DNA from: Acidobacteriota bacterium
Lineage (GTDB): Bacteria > Acidobacteriota > Polarisedimenticolia > J045
NCBI GenBank assembly: GCA_017994815.1
Contig: JAGOJY010000034.1
Span: 1-44,550, forward strand
Direction of reading: 5' to 3'
Length of the DNA: 44,550 nt
Every line of letters begins with the position of its first letter. The stretch's first letter is position 1. Below are positions 19,149 through 27,855 of the stretch, one piece after another. The notes below the pieces were generated by a model. The model ran no database searches. It was not told where the DNA came from and saw nothing but the letters and a program-made list of their open reading frames with translations. The translations under genes were made by a program, and so were the position numbers.

Positions 19149-19946
19149 ATGAAGCCAGCTCCCGTGACCGGTTCTCCGCCCATCGATTTCGCCCGGCTTC
19201 CGCGCCACGTGGCGATCATCATGGACGGGAACGGCCGCTGGGCGCGCCAGCGCCGCCTGCCGCGCATCGCCGGCCACCGCGCCGGGATCGCCGCCGTGCG
19301 CGACGTGGTCGAGGCCTCGGCCCGGCTCGGGCTCGAGGTCCTGACCCTCTACGCGTTCAGCCGCGAGAACTGGTCCCGCCCGCCGGCCGAGGTCAACGCG
19401 CTGATGCGGCTGCTCCGCGAGTATCTCGAAGCGGAGCTGCCGATGCTGCAGGAGAAGAACATCCGCTTCCGGCCGATCGGCCGGCTCGATGAGTTGCCGC
19501 GCACCGTGCGCGAAGGGCTCGCCTCGGCCGAGCAGCAGACCGCGCGCAACACCGGGATGCTGTTCCTGATCGCGCTGTCCTACTCCGCGCGCACGGAGAT
19601 CGCCGACGCCGCGCGGGCCCTCGTGCGCGAGGCCGTCGCGGGACGCATCGACGCGGAGCAGGTCGACGAGGACGCGCTGGCGGCGCACCTCAGCACGGGC
19701 GGGCTGCCGGACCCCGACCTCCTGATCCGCACCTCGGGCGAGATGCGCGTCAGCAACTTCCTGCTGTGGCAACTCGCCTACGCCGAGCTGTGGGTCACCC
19801 CGCTGTTGTGGCCCGACTTCCGGCGCCAGCACCTGCACCAGGCGATCGCCGATTTCCAGGGGCGCGAGCGGCGGTTCGGCGGGGTCGAGGGGGGTGCCGA
19901 GCGCGCGCGCGGGCCGCGTGGGGCGCGACGGCTGATCACCTCGTGA
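19149..19946 (+). CDS. uppS: isoprenyl transferase (undecaprenyl diphosphate synthase)
   Basis: Cis-prenyltransferase that extends farnesyl diphosphate to the C55 lipid carrier for cell-wall synthesis. In 265 residues: HVAIIMDGNGRWA with catalytic Asp26, GHRAGIAAVRD, LYAFSRENW, and the C-terminal DPDLLIRTSGEMRVSNFLLWQLAYAE, LWPDF. Length is normal plus a short Arg-rich tail. The start has GAGAGGACG upstream. Its stop overlaps the cdsA GTG start, forming a lipid-precursor operon. Confidence 0.96.
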   Translation: MKPAPVTGSPPIDFARLPRHVAIIMDGNGRWARQRRLPRIAGHRAGIAAVRDVVEASARLGLEVLTLYAFSRENWSRPPAEVNALMRLLREYLEAELPMLQEKNIRFRPIGRLDELPRTVREGLASAEQQTARNTGMLFLIALSYSARTEIADAARALVREAVAGRIDAEQVDEDALAAHLSTGGLPDPDLLIRTSGEMRVSNFLLWQLAYAELWVTPLLWPDFRRQHLHQAIADFQGRERRFGGVEGGAERARGPRGARRLITS

Positions 19947-20752
19947 AGCGCATCGTCACCGCGGCGTTCTTGATCGCGGTCGTGTTCCCGACCGTGCGCC
20001 TGCTGTGGCTGCCGGCGTTCTGGGCCGTCCTGCTGGGGGTCGTGCTGATCGCGGCGATGGAACTGCGCGAGCTGTTGACACGGCTCGACCGCCCGCCGTG
20101 GCCCGGTCTCGCCGTCGGCGGCGCGCTCGCGACGACGCTGTGCTTCGCCTTCGATCCGAACCCCCTCGTGCCCGTGCTGGCCGGGTTCGTCGTGCTCGTG
20201 CTCGGCCGCGCCGCGCTGTCGCGGCGCACGCCCGCGCAGCGGGTGGACCGCATCACGGCGACGCTGTTTCCCGCGGTCTACCTCGGCGTGACGATCGGGC
20301 ACGCCGGGGGCCTGTTGATGCTACCCGTGCGCTCCAACGTGGACCGCGGGGACATGCTGATCCTGCTGATGGCAGCCGTGTACGTCGGTGACACGACGGC
20401 GCTGGTCGGCGGGAAGCTGCTCGGCCGGCACCAGCTCGCGCCGTTGACCAGCCCGCGCAAGACATGGGAAGGGGCGATCTGCGGGGTTCTCGGCGCCATC
20501 GGCGCCTCGCTGCTCGCCCCGGCCTGGTTCGCGCAGGACCTGCCGGTGCGCCACGCGATCACGATCGGGCTGCTCCTGGGCGTGGCCGGGATCCTCGGCG
20601 ACCTGGTCGAGTCGATCCTCAAGCGGGCGGCCGGCGTGAAAGACTCCGGCGAACTCCTCCCGGGCCACGGGGGGATGCTGGACCGCATCGACAGCCTGCT
20701 GTTGGCCGCGCCGACCCTCTACTGGTACCAGCGCCTGATCCTGGCCCCCTGA
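19943..20752 (+). CDS. cdsA: phosphatidate cytidylyltransferase (CDP-diacylglycerol synthase)
   Basis: Integral membrane enzyme that makes CDP-diacylglycerol from phosphatidate and CTP, the branch point of phospholipid synthesis. The 269-residue chain has several hydrophobic membrane helices (for example near 8-45, 65-85, 195-215). The family signature is complete near the end: SPRKTWEGAICG at about 173-184, then GDLVESILKRAAGVKDSG and LPGHGGMLDRIDSLL. The GTG start overlaps the uppS stop. Placement between uppS and dxr/rseP is the common bacterial order. Confidence 0.95.
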   Translation: MKRIVTAAFLIAVVFPTVRLLWLPAFWAVLLGVVLIAAMELRELLTRLDRPPWPGLAVGGALATTLCFAFDPNPLVPVLAGFVVLVLGRAALSRRTPAQRVDRITATLFPAVYLGVTIGHAGGLLMLPVRSNVDRGDMLILLMAAVYVGDTTALVGGKLLGRHQLAPLTSPRKTWEGAICGVLGAIGASLLAPAWFAQDLPVRHAITIGLLLGVAGILGDLVESILKRAAGVKDSGELLPGHGGMLDRIDSLLLAAPTLYWYQRLILAP

Positions 20753-20775
20753 CGTGCCGAGCGGGGGCGGCCCGA

Positions 20776-20781
20776 TACAAT
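20776..20781 (+). promoter_or_regulatory. possible -10 box for dxr
   Basis: TACAAT followed by a GTCCCGG discriminator, about 45 nt before the dxr start. No good -35 at the right spacing is seen, so it may be a weak internal promoter. Confidence 0.3.
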
Positions 20782-20825
20782 GTCCCGGTCCCGTGGGGTG
20801 CGGGGCAAGGGGAATAGGAGCGAGA

Positions 20826-21995
20826 TTGCCACGCCGGGTCGTCATCCTGGGCTCGACCGGCTCGATCGGCCGCAGCACGCTGGACGTGCTGGCCCGATTC
20901 CCGGACCGCTTCGAACTCGTCGGCATCGTCGCCGGACGCAACGTCGAGGCGGCGGCGGAGCAGGTGCGGCGCTGGCGCCCGCGAGCGGTGGCGATGGCCG
21001 ACGAGGCTTCCGCGGCCCGGCTGGCGCAGGCCCTCGGGCCCGGGGCGCCCGAGATCCGGCATGGCTCGCGCGGCGCGGCCGAGGTCGCGGTCGGCACGCG
21101 GGCCGAGGTCGTGGTCGCCGCGATCGTCGGCGCCGCCGGGCTGATCCCGACCCTCGCGGCGGCGGGAGCCGGCATCACCGTGGCGCTGGCCAACAAGGAG
21201 GCGCTGGTCGTCGCCGGCGAGTTGATGGTCCGCGCCGCGCGGGAATCCGGTGCGGCGCTCCTCCCGGTGGACAGCGAGCACAGCGCGATCCACCAGTGCC
21301 TGCGCGCGGGCGAGCGCGGCGAGGTGCGCCGGATCGTGCTGACCGCTTCCGGCGGCCCGTTCCGCGGTGTCGCGCCCGCGGACCTGGCGCGGGTCACGCC
21401 GGAGCAGGCGCTGCGCCACCCGACGTGGCGCATGGGGCCGAAGATCACGGTCGATTCGGCGACGCTGATGAACAAGGGCCTCGAGGTGATCGAGGCGCAC
21501 TGGCTGTTCGGCCTGCCCGGCACGGCCATCGACGTGGTCGTCCACCCGCAGAGCGTGGTCCACAGCATGGTCGAGTACCGCGACGGCTCGCTCGTGGCGC
21601 AGCTCGGCAGCGCCGACATGCGCACGCCGATCCAGTACGCGCTCACGTACCCGGAGCGCTGGGACGCCGGCGGCGAACCGCTGCCGGTCGCGCGGCTCGG
21701 GCCGCTGACGTTCGAGCCGCCGGACCGCGCGGCGTTTCGCTGCCTCGACCTCGCGTATGCCGCGCTCCAGGCGGGCGGCGACGCCCCGGCGCGGCTGAAC
21801 GCGGCGAACGAGGTCGCGGTCGAGGCGTTCCTCGCGCGGCGGCTGTCGTTCCCGGGCATCGCCGCGGTGATCGAAGAGGTCTTGACGGCGCGGCCGGCCG
21901 AGGCGGTCGGCGAACTCGAGGACGTACTGCGCGCCGATCGCGAGGCGCGCGGGGTGGCGGCTCAGGCGGTCGAACGGGAGCTTTCTCACCGATGA
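20826..21995 (+). CDS. dxr: 1-deoxy-D-xylulose-5-phosphate reductoisomerase
   Basis: NADPH-dependent second enzyme of the MEP isoprenoid pathway, forming MEP from DXP. Motifs in the 389 residues: VVILGSTGSIGRSTLDVL at the N-terminus (NADPH site), ALANKEALVVAGELM, the metal/substrate site PVDSEHSAIHQCL, LTASGGPFRG, HPTWRMGPKITVDSATLMNKGLEVIEAHWLF, and the C-terminal AANEVAVEAFL. A TTG start is inferred from the AGGAG site at 20817-20821 and the canonical N-terminus; upstream in-frame starts add unrelated residues. It overlaps rseP at its stop. Confidence 0.95.
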   Translation: MPRRVVILGSTGSIGRSTLDVLARFPDRFELVGIVAGRNVEAAAEQVRRWRPRAVAMADEASAARLAQALGPGAPEIRHGSRGAAEVAVGTRAEVVVAAIVGAAGLIPTLAAAGAGITVALANKEALVVAGELMVRAARESGAALLPVDSEHSAIHQCLRAGERGEVRRIVLTASGGPFRGVAPADLARVTPEQALRHPTWRMGPKITVDSATLMNKGLEVIEAHWLFGLPGTAIDVVVHPQSVVHSMVEYRDGSLVAQLGSADMRTPIQYALTYPERWDAGGEPLPVARLGPLTFEPPDRAAFRCLDLAYAALQAGGDAPARLNAANEVAVEAFLARRLSFPGIAAVIEEVLTARPAEAVGELEDVLRADREARGVAAQAVERELSHR

Positions 21996-23359
21996 TGATC
22001 GTGAACTGGCTGGAGTACGCGCTGGCGCTCGTCGTCGTGCTCGGGATCCTGATCTTCGTGCACGAACTCGGGCACTTCCTCGCGGCCAAGTACTTCCGCG
22101 TGCGCGTCGAGACCTTCTCGCTCGGCTTCGGGCCGCGGCTGTTCGGCTTCCGCCGCGGCGACACCGATTACCGCATCTCGGCCATCCCGCTCGGCGGCTA
22201 CGTCCGGATGACGGGTGAGATGGACGAGATCGGCCGGTCCGAGGAGGACTCCGGCCGCCCCGACTCGCTGACAACGAAGCCGCGCTGGCAGCGGCTGGTG
22301 ATCATGCTCGCCGGCCCGACGATGAACATCGCCCTGGCGATGCTCATCTGGTGGGGCCTGTTCATGCACGGCACCGAGACGCTCGACATCCCGGAGGGGC
22401 CGCCCTACGTCGAGTCGGTGCTGCCGGGCTCGCCGGCGGAGCAGGCGGGCGTCGCGCCGGGGGACCGGATCGTCAAGGTGGACGGCGAGGCGATCGACTC
22501 CGTCGAGGAGTACACGGAGCGGCTGCTGTTCCGTCCCGGGCGCACCGTGACCTACACCGTGCTGCGCGGCGAGCAGGAGCTTCCGCGCGAGGTGACGATC
22601 GGCACGCACCCCGTGTACGGTGTCGGGACCGACGGCGTGCGCGTGCGGATGCCGGTCCTGATCGGCAGCGTGGCCCCCGACAGCCCGGCCGAGCGCGCCG
22701 GCCTGAAGGCCGGCGACCGGCTGGTCGAGATCAACGGGCGCGTCGCCGCCGGGATCGACTCGGTCCAGAAGGTGATCGAGCAGAGCGCGGGGAAGTCGGT
22801 CCAGCTCGAGGTCGAGCGCGCGGGGCAACTCGTGGAATTGGCCGTCGAACCGGCGGCGATCGACGGGAGCCGTCCGCGCATCGGCGTGACGCTGACGTTC
22901 CCGAACAAGTTCGTGCGCTTCGGCCCGCTCCAGGCGGCCGGGGAGTCGGCGCGCATGGCGTGGCGCAACGCCGACCTCCTGTTTCGCACGCTGTCGGCGC
23001 TCGTCCGCCGTCAGGTCGGCATGTCCGTGATGTCGGGTCCGCTGGAAATCGCGAGGATCTCGCGCGAACAGGCGAGCCAGGGCGTGGTCGCGTTCCTGCA
23101 GCTCCTCGCGCTGATCAGCATCCAGCTCGGGATTTTCAACCTGCTGCCGATCCCGGTGCTGGACGGCGGGCACGTGCTGATCCTGCTCTTCGAGTCGGTG
23201 ATCCGCCGCGACCTTTCGCTGCGGCTCAAGGAGCGCGTCCTGCAGGCGGGCTTCCTGCTCTTGGTCCTGTTCGCGGTGACCGTGATCGCACTCGACGTCC
23301 GCAAGGCGTTCCAGCGCCTGCCCGACACCCCTCCCGCAGCGACCCAGCCCGCCGACTGA
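21992..23359 (+). CDS. rseP: site-2 intramembrane metalloprotease
   Basis: Membrane-embedded M50 zinc protease that cleaves anti-sigma factors or leftover signal peptides. The 455 residues show an N-terminal membrane helix with the zinc motif HELGH (His24, Glu25, His28), IPLGGYVRM, two PDZ domains (about 130-215 with VLPGSPAEQAGVAPGD and 220-295 with SVAPDSPAERAGLKAGD), and the second metal motif NLLPIPVLDGGH followed by membrane helices near the C-terminus. Two tandem ATGs occur at the start (21992 and 21995), overlapping the dxr stop. Two PDZ domains match E. coli RseP rather than one-PDZ forms. Confidence 0.95.
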   Translation: MMIVNWLEYALALVVVLGILIFVHELGHFLAAKYFRVRVETFSLGFGPRLFGFRRGDTDYRISAIPLGGYVRMTGEMDEIGRSEEDSGRPDSLTTKPRWQRLVIMLAGPTMNIALAMLIWWGLFMHGTETLDIPEGPPYVESVLPGSPAEQAGVAPGDRIVKVDGEAIDSVEEYTERLLFRPGRTVTYTVLRGEQELPREVTIGTHPVYGVGTDGVRVRMPVLIGSVAPDSPAERAGLKAGDRLVEINGRVAAGIDSVQKVIEQSAGKSVQLEVERAGQLVELAVEPAAIDGSRPRIGVTLTFPNKFVRFGPLQAAGESARMAWRNADLLFRTLSALVRRQVGMSVMSGPLEIARISREQASQGVVAFLQLLALISIQLGIFNLLPIPVLDGGHVLILLFESVIRRDLSLRLKERVLQAGFLLLVLFAVTVIALDVRKAFQRLPDTPPAATQPAD

Positions 23360-23394
23360 GAAGCCGCTCGGGCCGGTCGCTTCGGGGCGCCGTA

Positions 23395-23416
23395 CGGGCC
23401 GCCGGCAGGCGGCCCG
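23395..23416 (+). repeat. 9-bp GC hairpin after rseP
   Basis: Perfect arms 23395-23403 and 23408-23416, loop GGCA. There is no T-run. It ends 3 nt before the ATG at 23420, so it could end the rseP transcript or block the ribosome site of the following frame. Confidence 0.45.
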
Positions 23417-23419
23417 GCC

Positions 23420-23704
23420 ATGAAGCCGACTCGTGCCTTCGCTCATCCCACGTGCTGGGAGTTGGACGAGGAGTGGGCCGAGCGGTTGTCGAGTTCGAGC
23501 TTCAAGCGGCTGCGGGACGAGACGGCGCAGATCCGCCGGGCGCGGGTGGCGGACCGCGAGTTGGTCCCGGAGCCGTTGGACGACGAGACGTGGTTCGCGG
23601 GGATCCGCCGCGAGCCCGGAACGTGCGTCATCCGCCTCGCGCACCTCGTGCTGCAGGCGTGCCGCGGGCCGTTGGAGTACGAGGCGCTGCGGCTGACGTT
23701 GGTC
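23420..23704 (+). pseudogene. unrecognised coding-like frame, apparently lacking its own 3' end
   Basis: From an ATG at 23420 about 95 codons show the strong third-position G/C preference of real genes in this window (charged, helix-prone; FAHPTCWELDEEWAERL, LDDETWFAGIRREPGTCVI, LVLQACRGPLEYEALRLTL). No stop codon ends it: at 23705 it enters the antisense of the convergent hypothetical gene, where codon bias is lost, and stays open to 24208. It may be a gene truncated by rearrangement, or a real gene overlapping its neighbour tail to tail. The start lacks a usable ribosome site because of the hairpin just upstream. No family recognised. Confidence 0.35.
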
Positions 23705-24040
23705 TCAGCTCTTGGGCTTGAAATCGACCAGGACGACGTTTGCGTCCGTCGCGCGCTCGCGGACGAAGCCAGCGGACCAGCCGCGGCCCGCGGCGATGAT
23801 CCGGGCGATCGCTTCCGGGTAATCGGACTCGAGGTTCTCGAACTGGCACTGGAAGCGGAACTGCTCGGGAATTGCCTTGTCCAGGAACCACAGGAGGAAC
23901 TCGAGCGCGGCCCGTTTCTCGAACCCCTCCTCGGCCCGCGCGTCGGCCAGGTACGCCGTGGATCCGCGGACATCGTCCTCGAGCAGCCGCTCGAGGATGA
24001 ACCGCAGCCGCTCCTTGGTGTAGGTGAACTCTCGGTCCAT
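23705..24040 (-). CDS. hypothetical protein (111 aa)
   Basis: A small soluble alpha/beta protein, not recognised. It opens MDREFTYTKERLRFILERLL, has an aromatic-rich centre (ALEFLLWFLDKAIPEQFRFQ, FENLESDYPEAIARIIAAGRG) and ends VVLVDFKPKS. Codon bias is normal. GGAGG lies 5 nt before the ATG; farther upstream starts in the same frame have no coding character. It is divergent from the comEA-like gene and converges on the fragment at 23420. No signal peptide or membrane segment. Confidence 0.65.
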   Translation of the reverse strand: MDREFTYTKERLRFILERLLEDDVRGSTAYLADARAEEGFEKRAALEFLLWFLDKAIPEQFRFQCQFENLESDYPEAIARIIAAGRGWSAGFVRERATDANVVLVDFKPKS

Positions 24041-24248
24041 CGGGGCCTCCACGGGAAGCATAGACCGTCCGGTACGAGTCCGCGCGAATCGTCCGCCGGC
24101 GGACACCTGCTGGCGCCGCGGCCGCGGGCCGGACGGCGCAACCGGCCGGCATTCGGCCTGTTCGGCGCGCCGGCGGTCGTTCCGCACGCAGGGCACGCTC
24201 GTTGCTGATGGTGCGGCGGTGCCGCAAGGGTGCCAAAGGAGGAGCGCC

Positions 24249-24575
24249 GTGAAGCTGAACGTGCTGATCGCAATGGTCCTGCTGCTGCTCTGCGTCTCGC
24301 TCGCGCCGGTCCAGGCCGAGACCCCCCCGGCCGCGGGCAAGCCGGCCCCCGCCGCCGGGCCGTCCGTCAACGTCAACAGCGCGGGTGTGGACGAGCTGGC
24401 CTCGCTGCCCGGCATCGGGCCGGCCCTGGCCAAGCGGATCGTGGACTTCCGCAAGGAGAAGGGACCGTTCCGCAAGCCGGAGGACCTGCTGGCGGTGCAG
24501 GGGATCGGGCCGAAGCTGCTCGACCGGATCCGCGGCCGGCTGAGCTTTGACGCGCCGGCAGACCGGCGCGGATGA
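24249..24575 (+). CDS. ComEA-like helix-hairpin-helix DNA-binding protein
   Basis: A 108-residue exported protein. Residues 1-22 are a signal peptide or anchor (VKLNVLIAMVLLLLCVSLAP), followed by an Ala/Pro linker. Residues 38-95 form a tandem helix-hairpin-helix domain: VNVNSAGVDELASLPGIGP, ALAKRIVDFRKEKGPF and LLAVQGIGPKLLDRIRG. This is the ComEA C-terminal domain, which binds DNA during uptake in competent cells; short exported HhH proteins of unknown role also exist. The GTG start has a very good AAAGGAGGAG site. Overlaps the pseudopilin gene by ATGA, consistent with a joint role in DNA uptake or pilus-like machinery. Confidence 0.82.
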   Translation: MKLNVLIAMVLLLLCVSLAPVQAETPPAAGKPAPAAGPSVNVNSAGVDELASLPGIGPALAKRIVDFRKEKGPFRKPEDLLAVQGIGPKLLDRIRGRLSFDAPADRRG

Positions 24576-25168
24576 CTTCGCACGGGCAGGAAGGGCGGAC
24601 GCTGGCGGAGCTCGTGGTGGCCCTGGCCTGCTCCGCCCTCCTGCTCGGCTCCGCCGCCGCGGCGCTCGCGCCGGCGGGGCGGGGCCGGGCGGTCGATGCG
24701 GCCACGCGCGGCCTCGCGACGCACCTGCGCGCCCTCGCGCTCGAGGCCGTGACCGACGGTCGGGCGCGGGCGATCGTGTTTCCGACCGACGCCGACGAGC
24801 CGTTCGCCGAGGCACGCGACGGCGACGGCGACGGTTTGTCGCGCCGCGACGTCCAAGACGGCATCGATGTTCGGCTCGCGCGCTACGCTTTGGCGCGCGA
24901 TTTCCCCGACGTCGAGATCGGAATCCCGGCGTGGCCCGGCCTGCGGGACTTGCCGCCCGGCGGCGGGCCGCTGGACGCCGGCGAGCCCGCCGTGCGCTTC
25001 GGGCGCGCGCGCATGGCGGTGCTGACCCCCGAAGGTCACGCGACGCCTGGCTCGCTCTTCGTGACCGATGGCGAAACCGCTCTCTGCGCGCTGGTGATCA
25101 ACGGCGCAACGGCGCGGGTCCAGGCGTGGTGCTGGGACCGCGGCGCGGCGCGCTGGCGGCGCCGGTGA
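24572..25168 (+). CDS. prepilin-like (GspH/FimT-type) pseudopilin
   Basis: A 198-residue protein with a type IV prepilin N-terminus: a short polar leader MTSHGQEG, cleavage after Gly8, then RTLAELVVALACSALLLGSAAAAL as the hydrophobic helix, with Glu at mature position 5. The usual Phe at mature position 1 is Arg here. The C-terminal part resembles the GspH/FimT soluble domain (DGRARAIVFP, a Ca-like DGDGDGLS stretch, LTPEGHATPGSLFV). The start overlaps the comEA-like stop; the next gene overlaps its stop. Other pilus genes must lie elsewhere. Confidence 0.7.
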   Translation: MTSHGQEGRTLAELVVALACSALLLGSAAAALAPAGRGRAVDAATRGLATHLRALALEAVTDGRARAIVFPTDADEPFAEARDGDGDGLSRRDVQDGIDVRLARYALARDFPDVEIGIPAWPGLRDLPPGGGPLDAGEPAVRFGRARMAVLTPEGHATPGSLFVTDGETALCALVINGATARVQAWCWDRGAARWRRR

Positions 25169-25536
25169 GGCCGCGCTGGGCGGCGGCGGACGTCGCGGGC
25201 CTGGAGACGATCTCCACGCGCCTTCTCGACCGCGCGCTGGTCGAACTGGCCGACGCCGACCGGCCGCTCGGCCGCCACGCCGCGGGCCGCTGCGTGGCGC
25301 ACTTCGCCGATGCCGTCGAGGCGCTCGCGCTTTGCCGCTCGGTGCCCGTGGCGGAGCGCGAGGTCGAACTCCGCCGCGCGCGTCGCGCCGCACTGGCCGC
25401 GCGCCACGCCCTCGCGCAGGTCCAGCGCTCGGCGAGCGTGGCCCCGACGGTACTGCGCGAGCTGGGCGCGGGGGTGGAGGTGCTGCGCCGGCGGCTGGAC
25501 GAACTCCTGGAGTGCGAACCCGCCCCGGAGGTCTGA
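25165..25536 (+). CDS. hypothetical helical protein (123 aa)
   Basis: A short all-helical, Ala/Arg/Leu-rich protein, GTG start overlapping the pseudopilin stop (GTGA). It has evenly spaced Leu and Val (DRALVELADADRPLGRHAAG, TVLRELGAGVEVLRRRLDEL) that fit a four-helix bundle, somewhat like the 23S-rRNA-intervening-sequence protein family, but the resemblance is only general. Codon bias supports coding. It ends the comEA-pseudopilin group. Confidence 0.55.
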   Translation: MRPRWAAADVAGLETISTRLLDRALVELADADRPLGRHAAGRCVAHFADAVEALALCRSVPVAEREVELRRARRAALAARHALAQVQRSASVAPTVLRELGAGVEVLRRRLDELLECEPAPEV

Positions 25537-25557
25537 GGGCCGTTGGCGCGGGCGCCG

Positions 25558-25587
25558 TTGCCCGCGCCCGCGACGCGGTGTTACGAT
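25558..25587 (+). promoter_or_regulatory. sigma-70 promoter of gcvT-gcvH
   Basis: TTGCCC (25558-25563), 18 nt, TACGAT (25582-25587), then CCCGGC. It has nearly the same design as the carA promoter. About 50 nt of leader remain before the gcvT start; no glycine-riboswitch motif is visible. Confidence 0.55.
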
Positions 25588-25646
25588 CCCGGCTCCCTGC
25601 CCGCGAAATCCCCGGATCTTCGCAGTTTTCGGTGACGAGGTGTGAC

Positions 25647-26783
25647 GTGAGCGACGACGTCGCCGGTGCGGGAAACTTGAAACGAACGCCGCTGCTCGAA
25701 GAGCACAGGAAGCTCGGCGGCAAGATCGTGCCCTTCGCCGGATACGAGATGCCGGTGCGCTACAGCGGCGACATCGAGGAGCACCTCGCGGTGCGCCGTG
25801 CCGCGGGGCTGTTCGACGTCAGCCACATGGGCGAAGTCGACATCCGCGGGCCGGGCGCGGCCGCCTACGTGGACTACGTCACGCCCTCGCGCATCTCGGC
25901 GCTGCCGATCGGCAAGGTCGCCTACAGCGGGCTGACGACCGAGGCCGGGACGTTCGTCGACGACATCCTGGCCTATCACCTCGGCGACGCGCACTTCATG
26001 TTCGTGGTCAACGCCTCGAACCGCGACAAGGACGTCGCGTGGCTCCTCGAGCACGCGCGCCGCTTCGACGTGCGGGTGCGCGATGTCTCCGATGAGACGG
26101 CGCTGATCGCGATCCAGGGTCCGCTCGCGCGCGAGATCGTTGCCGGCGTGGCCGAGGGCTTCAACGGGCTGGAGGTGCCGTACTACAACGTCGTCAGCGG
26201 CAAGGTGGCGGGCAAGCCGGCGATGGCCAGCCGCACCGGGTACACGGGCGAACTCGGCTACGAGATCCTCCTCGCCAACGCGGACGCCGTGCACGTGTGG
26301 AACGCGCTGCTGGACGCGGGGCGCGGGCGCGGCGTGATGCCGGCCGGGCTCGGCGCTCGGGACACGCTGCGGCTCGAGGCGGCGCTGCCGCTGTACGGCA
26401 ACGACATCGACGACACGACGACCGTGCTCGAGGCGGCACTCGACTTCATCGTCGACTGGAGCAAGGAATCGTTCATCGGCCGCGAGGCGCTGGCGCGCCA
26501 GCGCGAAACCGGTCCCGCGCGGCTGCGCTGCGGTTTCGAGTTGGAGGGGCGGGGGATACCGCGACACGGCCAGCCGGTGCTGGTGGCCGGGAAGGAGGTC
26601 GGCGTCGCGACCTCCGGCGGCTGGGCCCCGTTCCTGCAGAAGGGGATCGGGATGGCGTACCTGCCGGCCGGCATGGCGCAGCCGGACACGGCGATCGAGG
26701 TCGACGTTCGCGGGCGGCGGCTGCCGGGCAAGGTCGTCGCACTCCCGTTCTACAAGCGGCCCAAGGGGCGCAAGAGCGCGTGA
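25647..26783 (+). CDS. gcvT: glycine cleavage system T protein (aminomethyltransferase)
   Basis: Transfers the methylene group from the aminomethylated H protein to tetrahydrofolate and releases ammonia. The 378 residues show [29 protein letters not shown] at the start, [61 protein letters not shown] (with the folate-binding Asp/Arg) and a C-terminal barrel domain ([19 protein letters not shown]). The GTG at 25647 has a GAGGTG site; it gives a 10-residue lead before the conserved region. gcvH follows after 14 bp; gcvP is not in the window. Confidence 0.96.
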   Translation: MSDDVAGAGNLKRTPLLEEHRKLGGKIVPFAGYEMPVRYSGDIEEHLAVRRAAGLFDVSHMGEVDIRGPGAAAYVDYVTPSRISALPIGKVAYSGLTTEAGTFVDDILAYHLGDAHFMFVVNASNRDKDVAWLLEHARRFDVRVRDVSDETALIAIQGPLAREIVAGVAEGFNGLEVPYYNVVSGKVAGKPAMASRTGYTGELGYEILLANADAVHVWNALLDAGRGRGVMPAGLGARDTLRLEAALPLYGNDIDDTTTVLEAALDFIVDWSKESFIGREALARQRETGPARLRCGFELEGRGIPRHGQPVLVAGKEVGVATSGGWAPFLQKGIGMAYLPAGMAQPDTAIEVDVRGRRLPGKVVALPFYKRPKGRKSA

Positions 26784-26797
26784 GAGGAGACACGAGG

Positions 26798-27187
26798 ATG
26801 CCGCGGCCGGAACAGTGTCGTTACACGAAGACCCATGAGTGGGTCTACCGCGAGGGCGATTCGGCCCTGATGGGAATCACGGACTTCGCGCAGCAGGAAC
26901 TCGGCGACATCGTCTTCGTCAACGTGGGGGAGCCGGGCCGGACGATCAACGCCGGCGAGGAACTCGGCGGGATCGACTCCGTGAAGGCGGTGGCGCAGGT
27001 CTACTCGCCGGTCTCGGGCGAGATCGTCGAGGTCAACGGCGCGCTCGCGGACCATCCCGAAATGCTGAACAAGGACCCGCAGGGCGAGGCGTGGCTGGTG
27101 CGCATCCGCCTGACGGCCCCGGCCGAACTCGACGGGCTGATGGATTTCGCCGCGTACCAGAAGTTCCAGCAGGAAGAAGCCCACTGA
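26798..27187 (+). CDS. gcvH: glycine cleavage system H protein
   Basis: Lipoylated carrier that shuttles the aminomethyl intermediate between the P, T and L proteins. In 129 residues the start RYTKTHEWVYREGDSALMGIT is diagnostic, and the lipoyl lysine is Lys63 in GGIDSVKAVAQVYSPVSGEIVEVN. Normal length. GAGGAG and ACGAGG sites lie upstream of the ATG. Operon with gcvT. A strong bidirectional hairpin closes the unit. Confidence 0.97.
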   Translation: MPRPEQCRYTKTHEWVYREGDSALMGITDFAQQELGDIVFVNVGEPGRTINAGEELGGIDSVKAVAQVYSPVSGEIVEVNGALADHPEMLNKDPQGEAWLVRIRLTAPAELDGLMDFAAYQKFQQEEAH

Positions 27188-27199
27188 TGTTCCTGCGGT

Positions 27200-27224
27200 C
27201 GGGGTGGGCCGCGCGCCCACCCCG
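27200..27224. terminator. bidirectional hairpin between convergent gcvH and maf
   Basis: A perfect 10-bp inverted repeat (27200-27209 with 27215-27224, loop 5 nt) fills most of the 42-bp gap between the two stop codons. No T-run on either side, but the placement between convergent genes supports a terminator role. Confidence 0.6.
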
Positions 27225-27229
27225 GCCGA

Positions 27230-27829
27230 TCACGGTTTGCGCAAGGGCGGCAGCGGCAGCCCGGCGCGCCGGAACAGGCGGCGGACGACCTCCAGCGGCA
27301 GCCCGACGACGTTGCTGACCGACCCGCGGACCTCCTCCACGAACCAGGCCGCGATCCCCTGCACGGCGTACGCCCCGGCCTTGTCGTACGGCTCCGCGCC
27401 GGCGACGTAGCCCGCGATCTCGCCCGCCTCGAGTTCGGCGAACCGCACTTCGGAGCGCGCGGAACCGTCGAGGAGTTGCCCGGCGGCGGTGACCAGCGCG
27501 ACGCCGGTGATCACGGCGTGCCAGCGACCGGAGAGCGCGCGCAACATCCGGGCCGCGTCCTCCGGCCCCGCGGGCTTGCCCAGGACATCGTTCCCGGCGA
27601 GCACGATCGTGTCGGCGGCGAGGACGTCCCGCGCCGGGCGCCTGGCCGCGGCGGCAATCGCCTTCTCGCGCGCAAGCCGCAGAGCCAGGTCTTCCGGCGG
27701 CTCGCCGGGGCGCCGCGCCTCGTCCAGCCCGACCGGCTCGATGTCGATCTCCAGACCGAGCGCCTCCAGGAGTTCGCGCCGGCGCGGCGAGGCGGAAGCC
27801 AGGACCAGGGGGGCTCGGTTCGGATTCAC
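27230..27829 (-). CDS. maf: Maf-family nucleoside triphosphate pyrophosphatase
   Basis: House-cleaning pyrophosphatase acting on dTTP/UTP or modified nucleotides. The 199 residues contain the phosphate-binding start [19 protein letters not shown] (residues 8-26), the [10 protein letters not shown] helix, catalytic Asp in [39 protein letters not shown], and the C-terminal [32 protein letters not shown]. The QG pair after AYA fits the dTTP/UTP (YhdE) subgroup. GTG start with GGAGAACG upstream. Convergent with gcvH and divergent from the cytochrome gene. Confidence 0.95.
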   Translation of the reverse strand: MNPNRAPLVLASASPRRRELLEALGLEIDIEPVGLDEARRPGEPPEDLALRLAREKAIAAAARRPARDVLAADTIVLAGNDVLGKPAGPEDAARMLRALSGRWHAVITGVALVTAAGQLLDGSARSEVRFAELEAGEIAGYVAGAEPYDKAGAYAVQGIAAWFVEEVRGSVSNVVGLPLEVVRRLFRRAGLPLPPLRKP

Positions 27830-27855
27830 CGCGTTCTCCCGGCCGCCGCGATTTT

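Noticed and set aside
24225..24240. Third possible sigma-54 box (TGGCAC on the minus strand near 24230)
   Set aside because: The TTGC element is only 2 nt away instead of 5, so the GG-N10-GC spacing is not met.
25537..25646. Glycine riboswitch before gcvT
   Set aside because: Only ~50 nt of leader after the promoter and no tandem aptamer motifs are visible.
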